This document shows positions 1 through 7,032 of a DNA stretch of 10,091 nt, piece by piece. The translations under genes were made by a program, and so were the position numbers. Origin of the DNA: Monoraphidium neglectum (taxonomy: Eukaryota; Chlorophyta; Chlorophyceae; Sphaeropleales; Selenastraceae); assembly GCF_000611645.1 (NCBI RefSeq), contig NW_014011427.1, positions 1 to 10,091 of the forward strand. The letters are read 5' to 3'. The notes beneath the pieces are model-generated. The model saw nothing but the letters and a program-made list of their open reading frames with translations, did no database searches and had not been told where the DNA came from. Within the stretch, counting starts at the first letter, position 1; each line of letters begins with the position of its first letter.

Positions 1-165
1 GTGCAGCGCCGCGTGGCGGTGGCGCGCCAAGACGGCGGTCCCGCTCTGGCGGCGGCTCAGGGCGCGGAGCTCTGGGATTATAAGCGCACCTCCGGTCGAG
101 CCTGCGGCCTTCTTGCCGGCCTTCTTGGCCACGCCGCCAGCGACGCGGAGGCCATTGCTGCTCAT
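1..165 (-). CDS. Possible N-terminal exon of an unidentified basic protein (partial, runs off left edge)
   Basis: Reading the minus strand from an ATG at 165 gives 55 codons open to the window edge, beginning MSSNGLRVAGG and continuing with a Lys/Ala/Gly-rich stretch (KKAGKKAAG). The start has a G at -3. A good donor (GTGCGC on the minus strand, plus-strand 84-89) would end the exon at 90, leaving about 25 codons, so the reading beyond it may be intron. A TATA-like motif lies 66 bp upstream. Short basic tails of this kind occur in histone-like, ribosomal and organelle-targeted proteins, but I recognise no family. The opposite strand is also open here, as is common in GC-rich DNA, so the call rests on start context, composition and the TATA-like element. 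It could be chance. Confidence 0.28.
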   Translation of the reverse strand, partial: MSSNGLRVAGGVAKKAGKKAAGSTGGALIIPELRALSRRQSGTAVLARHRHAALH

Positions 166-230
166 GGCCGCCGCTGGCGTCGGCGTGCGCGCCGCCCGTG
201 CACCCCTGCTTGTTGTTCTGCGTGAATGTG

Positions 231-238
231 CCTTATAA
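231..238 (-). promoter_or_regulatory. TATA-like element upstream of the left-edge exon
   Basis: The minus strand reads TTATAAGG, 66 bp upstream of the candidate ATG at 165. That spacing would give a 5' leader of about 35-45 nt. The match is by motif and distance only, and its value depends on the left-edge exon being real. Confidence 0.25.
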
Positions 239-1151
239 CACACTCCCTTTCCGTAACCAAGCCGCACGCTGCCGTCCGTGAAGAGTTTGCCGAGCAATTG
301 CTGCTTTGATGCACCGCGAAGAAAGCCTCAAGGAGACGGCGGAAGCGCTTTGAGCGAAGAAGGTCTGTAATACACACGCACAAACTACATTACGGCTGCA
401 ACTATGATAAAGTAAATTTACGCGAGTGCGACGTTCCGCCCTGCACACTGGAGAGAAAGCGGTGAGTGAGTGACAGGTGCCATGATGGATGATATGCAGT
501 AGGCAGCGCTGAAAAATGCGATCCGGCATGCCAGATGGGTGTGGCGGTCAGGGCCGCGTGTCGCGCGTACCAATGCCCAGGTCGGCGGGCGGGTGGGGCT
601 TGGCTTGAGCCCAGTCGCTTCCTCCACATCATACTTTCACATGCACGTGTACCTGTACATGCCAGCATGATTGAAGCTCATACATTGGCGCCAAGGGTTG
701 AGAGTGCTCTGCTGGTATGGGTCACAACTTCACAAGCGACCAGACAACCGTGCGGGGTGGAAGCCACCAGCCAGGAACCTCGTACCAGCCAAGCACGTGT
801 CGGCCAATTACAACACACCAAAGGCTCTGAAATCTCAGCATTGCAAAACAGATCTGCAGCAAAGCTGTGCATCTGGGGCAAACTGCCAGAGTTTGCACTT
901 GCAGGGCGAACCTGGCAGCTGACTGCAAGGGGACTGGCCCTTGAGAGAAGACCTCTCGGTGCCAAGGCTCTGTCATCATCTGAAACACCCAAAAATACAG
1001 GGTTTCTTTTGCAATATTCCTCTAGCTCAGCACTGCAGTTTTGCGGAGTGCATGGCAGGCGCTGCACGGCTTCTGGACTGCCAAGCAGAACGGAAGCGAG
1101 CTCTTGTGCAATACATCTTGCAGTATTCAATGTTCAATCAACGTGTTATAG

Positions 1152-1159
1152 TATATAAT
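1152..1159 (+). promoter_or_regulatory. TATA-like element at the start of the SAS6-like gene
   Basis: TATATAAT lies directly before the first possible ATG (1161). If it is a true TATA box, transcription would begin near 1180-1190 and the start codon would be the in-frame ATG at 1218 (or 1227), not 1161. The motif therefore bears directly on the choice of start. Confidence 0.3.
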
Positions 1160-1160
1160 C

Positions 1161-2373
1161 ATGCGCGTTGACGTCTCGGACCTGGCCTGCTCAAGCGGAT
1201 TCAATAATTTCGAGCTTATGCAGCGCATGGATAGCCCCAAACGCGCGTGGGAGGAGGTATGGGAGCGGACTGGATTCATGCTGGAGCTCAGGGCGGAGGT
1301 CGATGGCGGCGTTGCCGGCAAGGTGCGCAAGCGCGAGCGGTTTTCGCGCGCCAAGCTGGAGGCTTTCACGTGAAGAAGCGCCGAAACGTGACCGCGTACG
1401 CTGTGCACAAGCCATAGAGGGCCGTCGCGTCGCTGAACCACTCCCTGCCTTCCCCCGCCACGTCAGCTGCCGCCACTTTCCGCACCCTCCACCGCACCCC
1501 CCGGCTGCGCCTGCTGCGCCTGCTGCTGCATCCCCCCCAGGCCTCTGCCCGCGAGCCTTTGGTGCTGTCGATGCTGCAGCGCTGCGATGCGCGCACGGGC
1601 GAGCCGCTGGCATTCAAGCTGGTGGTGTCGTCTGAGAGCGACCTGTTCTTTGTGTTTGAGGCCACCGTGGAGCCGCGCCAGTACGGGCTGCTGCAGGTAG
1701 GAGGCCTTATGCCCGGCAGGATCAGTGTTGGGATTAGGATTGTTGCAGCATCCCACGGTGGCCCGCCTCTGCAGCCATTCAGGCCGGGACTGCATGTAGC
1801 CGAGGGCTCGGGCTTGCGGGGCTGCCCGCGGCAGCACCCCTCCCAGCGGGCCGCGCCACACGCAGCGCCCCGGCCCGCCGCACAGCACCGCGCCCCACCC
1901 ACCGTCCGCCCGCCCGGCCCTGTCTCGCCCGCTTACCCTCCACCCCCTGCATCCGCGAGCGAGCAGCCTCGCTCGTCCTTGCGCTCCCCCTCATCGGCAC
2001 ACACATCCATCCACCACAACGTGTCCGGGGCCCCTGCCCATCATCTCATCTCATTTACCCAATCACAACCACCCCAGGAGTCCCAGGGCCTCACGCCGTC
2101 CTTCCAGGAGTTCCCCGCACTGATAGCCTCCCTGGCCGACCGCTGCGACCGCGCCCCCGGCGCGTTCTTTGCCGTGCTGCTGCTGTCGGCCTGCGGCGAG
2201 CGCGCGCGCCTGGACTTCGTGCAGGTGCGGGCACACAACACAGGCGGGGCAGGGGCAGGGCCTCGCAGGCCCCTTAGGGGGGGGGGTGGCGGCACCAACA
2301 GGCGCGTCTCAATTTTTGTGGATGCATTGTGCCATCACATCTCTCCACATGTGCTCGCACACATCCAAACACG

Positions 2374-2405
<32 letters not shown>

Positions 2406-2877
2406 GGACCTGGACTTCAAGTTTGTCGAGCTCTGCTCCCTCACGTTTGTGGCCTGCCCCGACCGCGTCGTCCGCCGCGCCGCCGGCGCCCGCTACGACG
2501 CCGCGCGCGCCCGCGGCGCCGCGCTGCAGGCGCAGCTCGACGCGCTGGCGTCCGCCGTGAAGCAGCGCAACCCCGGGCTGCTCGTTCAATTCCAGCAGCG
2601 CTGGTGCGGCGGCGCCGGCGCCGCGGGCGCGATCGCGATTGCGACGGCCGGCGAGGGGCCTAGCGCCGGTGGCACGTCGCCGCCGGAGGCGCAAGGGGCC
2701 GGCAGGTCTGTGCGGTTTGGGGGCCTGGCGGCGCCGGGGGCCGTCGGCGCGACGTTTGCGGATTCGTTCGGGTCGGCCGCCGCCGGCGGCCTCGTGACTG
2801 CCGCCAACAAGGGCAGGTCCCCCGGCCGCGGCGGCGCGACGGCCGCGGGGCAGGGCATCGCGGCGTTCTACGCCTGA
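1161..2877 (+). CDS. SAS-6-like protein (SAS6L type): SAS-6 N-terminal domain without a long coiled-coil tail
   Basis: Model: exons 1161-1322, 1541-1696, 2078-2224 and 2407-2877, all junctions phase 0, 311 aa. The core matches the SAS-6 N-terminal head domain. Residues 84-93 (SSESDLFFVF) correspond to the conserved strand before the helix. Residues 102-129 carry YGLLQESQGL, FQEFPALI and a Cys, matching the FxxLKxQQGLLVDFxxFPxKxIxLLxxC pattern. Residues 156-169 (DLDFKFVELCSLTF) match NPFKHLTHLSLKL, and Phe159 aligns with the Phe (human F131) that drives head-to-head assembly into cartwheel rings. After about 45 helical, Ala/Arg-rich residues the protein ends in a Gly/Ala tail instead of the usual long coiled coil. 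SAS-6 itself builds the centriole cartwheel. SAS6L proteins lacking the tail are known from Toxoplasma and relatives. Exon 1 is the weakest part: residues 41-48 may be the first strand. The start could be 1161 or 1218. Confidence 0.78.
2371..2405 (+). repeat. Alternating purine-pyrimidine (CA/CG)n microsatellite at a 3' splice site
   Basis: A 35-nt strictly alternating tract (ACGCACACGCGCG followed by AC repeats) fills the end of intron 3 of the SAS6-like gene and runs directly into the AG acceptor at 2405-2406. It replaces a normal polypyrimidine tract and could form Z-DNA. Confidence 0.85.
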
Positions 2878-3082
2878 TTGCAGCCCCCCCTCCCTGGGCT
2901 GAGCCAACAGGGCCCCAAACAAAATGGTAGCTTCCCCGCCTTGTGTCGCGCAGGCAGGCGTCTTCTGCTCGCGCCGCCTGCCCGCCTTCCGGTATCCTCC
3001 CTGTATCTATGATGCACATGCAGGGCCGCCGCGCCCCCTTTGACCTGGTCTCATGTCCCTAAGCCGGCCTTACGTTGTGGGG

Positions 3083-3108
3083 TGTAAATGTACGAGTGTG
3101 CTGTGTAA
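3083..3108 (+). terminator. Polyadenylation motifs (TGTAA twice) of the SAS6-like gene
   Basis: TGTAA occurs at 3083-3087 and 3104-3108, about 205-230 nt after the stop codon. TGTAA is the usual chlorophyte polyadenylation signal, generally 10-20 nt before the cleavage site. This gives a 3' UTR of roughly 225-250 nt. Confidence 0.6.
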
Positions 3109-3792
3109 CCTGCCCTGCGCTCGGACTTGAGATGTGGAGGGGGGCGATGCACTGCCAGCAGATCCACGACGCTAAAATCAAGGTCCACAACATGGGGACG
3201 CACCTCGAGGTGTTACAAGCATGCAGAGGCCCTCATCATTGGAGCTCACAGCTTGGTGGTGGCGCACCTGCTGAGGCCGTGCCGGTCTGTTGCGTGAGCG
3301 GCAATCAGCCACTGCCGACCCATCAGTGGCACCCTCCTCGTGTGCTGCCTGCAGCAACACATTTGTTGCAACAGTGGTCCTGGCATGTCCACTGTTGTGG
3401 CCCATCCATGGCCCCTCCACACTGTTGTGGGCCCTGCGGTTGCCAGCCAGCAGCCAGCCAGCATGCAGCAAGCGCCGCTGGCGGTGACGAGGCAAAGACC
3501 GGCACCAGAGTGACTGCGGTACTGTTCACGCCTGCTGGGCGGCCACGTTTCGCAAGCCCCTAATCGGATGAGCTGATGTAATCTTGTCTTGTCTTGTGCG
3601 GCTAACGAGCGCTGTGACAGCCCCTGCGATCTGGTCGCCAAAGGAGCGATCTGCTGCGAAGCTTGTTCAATCAATTATGTTGCGCCTAATAAAATATAGA
3701 AAGCACCGCAGCCTTTTTACCAGGTCTCCCTATCCTTTTGATGCGGCGTTGTCCGCGGGCACCCCGAAAGACACGCAGCACGGGCCCGGCTG
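3109..3792. other. Intergenic/promoter region before the phosphopantetheinyl transferase gene
   Basis: No recognisable gene. The region has short direct repeats (ACTGTTGTGG twice, near 3389 and 3420; CCAGCCAGCAGCCAGCCAG near 3441), a small palindrome TGTTGCAACA near 3365 and an AT-rich block near 3665-3700. Open frames here (for example 3075-3563 plus and 3246-3674 minus) overlap on both strands and show no domain. Confidence 0.5.
3688..3698 (+). promoter_or_regulatory. TATA-like AT-rich element upstream of the phosphopantetheinyl transferase gene
   Basis: AATAAAATATA stands out in GC-rich surroundings about 95 bp upstream of the ATG at 3793, which would give a 5' leader of about 65-75 nt. 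CAATCAATT lies a further 20 bp upstream. This is motif evidence only. Confidence 0.35.
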
Positions 3793-5795
3793 ATGGCGCA
3801 TTACCCGCACCCCGCCTGCAAGCGGTGGCTCATCGATGTCGCCACGTGGCGGCCATCCGACGGCGAGATAGCTTGGCTGGGGGCGTTGCTGCCGGAGGAG
3901 GACGCAGCTGCATGCCTGAAGTATCGGTTCGAGGATGACAGGAAGCGCGCGCTTGCCAGCAGGTGCGTGCGCACCAGCTTTGCTCAGCCCACAGAAGGCG
4001 AAGTGAGAGGTTTCATGCATCACGCAGACATGCTGGTTGGTTTCACACGGGGGGGGGGGCAGGGTTAGGGGACCACGCGGCGTTTGCCCATGTATCAGGC
4101 AGACGCCGACACACCGGTTCTGCAACACTGGGTCCGCCCGGCAAGGCAAGAGGCGAGTGGGATAAGGTGACCACGAGCCACGTGTCCAACCGCCCCCGTT
4201 GCAACCAGGCTGCTGGTACGCCGATGCTGTGCCGACGCCCTGGGCATCCCCTGGCGCCAAGTTGTCGTGAAGCGCACGCGCGGGCGCAAGCCTTTCTGCG
4301 CCAACGCCGGCGTTGGCCGGTCAAACGCCCCCAACTTCAACTTTAACGTATCCCATGAGGTGCGCGCGTGTCCAAAATTGGGGCTTTGACAATGCAATCA
4401 CCTCAGCTTGTTGTAGCAACGACGCAGCTCCACCTCAGCAGCAGTGCAGCAGCGACGCAGTTTCCAGACGCTGCCGCTGCTTTTGAAGGCAACACCGCGC
4501 CTTGCAGCCTGGATCGACCAATACGTCTCGACGAAAACACGCGTGACTGCGCTTGTCAAGTGGGCAACTACTTTCAAGTGCACATGTTGTGCCGTCAACC
4601 CCCCAGGGTGACTACGTGGCGCTGGCCAGTGACCCCCTGGCCATCGTCGGCGTCGACGTGGCGGCGCCGCAGCAGCTGCGGCGCGGCGGCGGCGGCGCGC
4701 GCCCGCTGATGGCGGCGCTGCGGCCGCTGAGGGACCAGCTGACCTCGGCAGAGGTGGGTGCCCGCAGGCAGCAGGCACCGCCGCGCCCTGGTTTTGCCTG
4801 GGGCTTTGATTAATTCATGTTTGACATTGTCAGACAGGTGGAGTGTGTTTTGACGATGTTGCCGTGGAGCCCCGTTCCACGACGCCGGCCGGCTGTATCC
4901 TGTGGCAGCACAGATGCACCTTGCAGCCGTGCCTGCTGGCACACTCCGCGCAGCAACCGCATTGTTTCGCTTGCGCGCTCGCCCGGCCCCCATCTCCTCC
5001 ACTGCGCCCCTGCACCCGCGCCTGCCCGGCCAGTGGGCGCGCATCGAGCACGCGGCCCCCGATGAGGAATCCATGGAAGCTGCCTTCCAGCAGGCCTGGG
5101 GCTGCAAGGAGGCGTTTGTGAAAGCCAGGGGGGACGGACTCGGATTCCATCCGCTGTCACGCATACACACAAACGTGGGAGCGGCGCCCGACGCTGATGC
5201 ACACAGCGGCGCCGCGGGCGTGCTGGCGGCGACCCTCACGGTCGACGGCGACCCGCTGTCGCGGTGGCGCGTGCAGCTGCACCGGCTGCCGCGGCGGCAC
5301 TGGGCGGCGGTCGCGCTGGCGCCGCCGGAAGAGGTTGTGGATGCAAATGGGGTGGGTGCGCGCGTTGACGCTTGCAAGCACGGGGTGCACGCAAGTGGCC
5401 TATCGCCAGCAGCAAAGCCGATGCTGCGCAGCTGATGGGTGCGCTGTGGTGCGCAGCGCGCACGGGTGGTTGCGCCAGCCGTGCACGCCATGCATATTGT
5501 GACATGGCCTTGCGGCTGCTCTTATACTGCGGGGGTATCTGCGCATGGGATGTGGCCGCGCCAAAAGGCTTGTGCACCGCCAAAGCACTTTGTGAGTTCC
5601 TCATCCACCCCAACCCTCGACGTCGCCGAATCCCAACCAGTGCAGGAGTTCAAGGCCACCCTGCTGCGCCCCATCATCGGAGACGAAGAAATGGCCGCCC
5701 TGCTGGCGCGGCCGGCGCCGCCGTTTGATCTGCTGCAGATCCAAGATCTGCTGCCGCCTGATCTGGCATCGCAGCACGAGGCCCTGTTTGGCTGA
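3793..5795 (+). CDS. 4'-phosphopantetheinyl transferase (Sfp / AASDHPPT type)
   Basis: Model: exons 3793-3962, 4209-4359, 4607-4753, 5034-5351 and 5646-5795, 311 aa, about the length of human AASDHPPT. The enzyme moves the phosphopantetheine arm of CoA onto a conserved Ser of acyl- or peptidyl-carrier proteins. Visible motifs: RWLIDVATW (11-19); an acidic/basic helix EDDRKRALASR (47-57); KRTRGRKP (78-85) for CoA phosphate binding; NFNFNVSHEGDYVALA (99-114) with the family N-S-H signature; VGVDV (121-125) with Mg ligand Asp124; WGCKEAFVKARGDGLGF (178-194) with Glu182 and catalytic Lys186. The third Sfp metal ligand is Ala126 here; human AASDHPPT also lacks Glu there. The start is the first ATG after an in-frame TGA (3739). 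The first intron splits codon 57 and the others fall between codons. The last donor (5352) and acceptor (5645) are the least certain. Likely substrates are fatty-acid ACP or other carrier proteins; the compartment is not evident, since no transit peptide is seen. Confidence 0.93.
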
Positions 5796-6085
5796 TGAGC
5801 GCTAAGGGGGCTCGCCGCCTGGCATAATCGAAGACTGAGCTGGCGAACACATCGATCAGCATATCTGTTGGTGGAGTCATTACCTGAGAGAATCGGCCGG
5901 CAGCTGTGTACTGTTTTGTCGCCTGTCGACACCCCTGGCCTCGCCTTGGGCGCTCCTGTGAGCGCTGGAAAACAGAGGGCCCACCGAATTGTGTTGCTGT
6001 GATTATTTACATACCGCCCACATATCGGCAAGCACACATCAAAGCCAATCTCCTCTGCAAGCTAAATGCATCCCCGCCAGCACGT

Positions 6086-6090
6086 TGTAA
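6086..6090 (+). terminator. Polyadenylation motif (TGTAA) of the phosphopantetheinyl transferase gene
   Basis: First TGTAA after the stop codon on the plus strand, about 290 nt downstream. It is the standard chlorophyte signal and suggests a 3' UTR of about 310 nt. Confidence 0.5.
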
Positions 6091-7023
6091 ATCACCAACC
6101 GCGTCCCAAGCGAAAGCACACGCGGCAAAAACATCTCCCGTGGCGCTCTCATTGGCTCGGCCGCGCAGCAGTCGGCGCCAGCAGCTGGGCAGGACCACCA
6201 ACCCGATGGCATGCAACGTTTGGCGAGCCTGGGGAGACGGGGTTGAGGCGGGTGGCGGATGATGATGCGCACACGTTGTTCCAATCAGACGTGCAGCGAG
6301 ATCAAACAACAGCAGGCGGAGTCTGCCGGTCGCCGCCAGGCAGACGCGCGCAGACGCGCTCGCGAGCTGTGAACACACCATGCCGTTGCTCGTGCCAGAA
6401 ATCCGCGGCTGCGCCTTCCCGGAGCACGGCTCCCTGGTGAGGTGGGGCCGGCTGCTACACTGACAGCGGTGATAGGGAAAGTCAGCCCACGGCAGGGGGC
6501 CGCCGGCCTGCAGGTGCATCAAGGCAGGTGGCGCCGCAGAGCAACGCCCAGGCCGCCGTCCTGCGGTAAGGTATCACAGTGGCGCGAGCCGCGAGCAGGC
6601 AAGGCTACAAGCTCAGGTTGCATTGAACCTGCACTCCCTTACAAACAATTACGATGGGCGCGTGAGAAAGGGTAGCGGTGAGCCCGGTGATTCGCTCAGC
6701 CGGCCGCCAGCGTCGAGGGTGTGCGCCCGCCCTCAAACTTACCGAGTCTGAGGCAGACGCGCTGCTGTAGCATCGGCGGCCGCGCTCGCGAGCGCGCCAT
6801 CCGGCGCTGCAGCTGCAGCCACCTGGTCAAAGTCGGCGTCTCCTGCTGGTCCGTGCAGCAGCGCCGCTCCCACAGCCAACTCCTCGGGCCTCGACCCTGT
6901 CCCAATACTGCCAATCAACACCAACACTCAACGCCGTGCTCAGCCGCGGCCGCCTTGCCCTTGCTGCCCTTGCTGCCCCTGCTGCCCCTGCTGCCCCTGC
7001 TGCCCCTGCTGCCCCTACTGCCC
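6091..7023. other. Region between two convergent genes (3' UTRs and intergenic)
   Basis: The region lies between the ends of the phosphopantetheinyl transferase gene (plus) and the mTERF-like gene (minus), so most of it should be 3' UTR or spacer. A minus-strand frame from an ATG at 6381 to 6007 (124 codons) and a short plus-strand start at 6380 with a good context (ACCATG) followed by a GTGAGG donor were examined; neither leads to a recognisable protein. A minus-strand open stretch at about 6733-6890 ends in a consensus GTAAGT donor but has no ATG. The tandem repeat at 6961-7032 occupies the right end. Confidence 0.45.
6639..6643 (-). terminator. Candidate polyadenylation motif of the mTERF-like gene
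   Basis: TTACA on the plus strand reads TGTAA on the minus strand, about 380 nt after the stop codon at 7024. It is the first TGTAA downstream in that direction. Confidence 0.4.
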
Positions 7024-7032
7024 CTACTGCTT
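6961..7032. repeat. 9-bp tandem repeat, about 8 copies
   Basis: Units of the form YTGCTGCCC (TTGCTGCCC twice, CTGCTGCCC four times, then CTACTGCCC and CTACTGCTT), with a partial unit at 6955. On the minus strand the units read GGGCAGCAG or GGGCAGTAG. The stop codon of the mTERF-like gene is the TAG in the last unit, so most of the array is 3' UTR. Confidence 0.9.

Larger units (their letters stand above)
166..1160. other. Intergenic region between two divergent genes
   Basis: About 1 kb with visibly lower GC than the neighbouring exons and no recognisable protein. A 207-codon plus-strand frame (535-1158) and a 150-codon minus-strand frame (678-1130) overlap each other. Neither shows a domain, a believable exon structure or coding-like third-position bias, so I treat them as chance. 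No tRNA B-box or conserved RNA structure was seen. The region presumably holds the promoters of the left-edge exon and of the SAS6-like gene. Confidence 0.5.

Noticed and set aside
535..1158. A 207-codon open plus-strand frame between the left-edge exon and the SAS6-like gene
   Set aside because: No recognisable domain, overlaps a 150-codon frame on the other strand, and composition is unlike the GC-rich exons around it; best explained as chance in intergenic DNA.
1559..2560. A continuous 333-codon frame through the SAS6-like gene
   Set aside because: Only its first part (to 1696) and the segment 2078-2224 match the SAS-6 head; the rest is intron-like (pyrimidine- and CA-rich) with good donors and acceptors. 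Splicing restores the family alignment.
3927..3940. A GGTTCGA motif resembling a tRNA B-box
   Set aside because: It lies inside the first coding exon of the phosphopantetheinyl transferase, and no cloverleaf could be built around it.
4595..5491. A 298-codon minus-strand frame opposite the phosphopantetheinyl transferase
   Set aside because: It is antisense to exons with clear catalytic motifs; its Arg/Ala/Ser-rich translation is a shadow of GC-rich codons.
6733..6890. An exon-like minus-strand stretch ending in a consensus GTAAGT donor
   Set aside because: It has no start codon, its phase does not fit the fourth exon of the mTERF-like gene, and no downstream exon could be found; the final exon at 7024-7092 gives a better ending.
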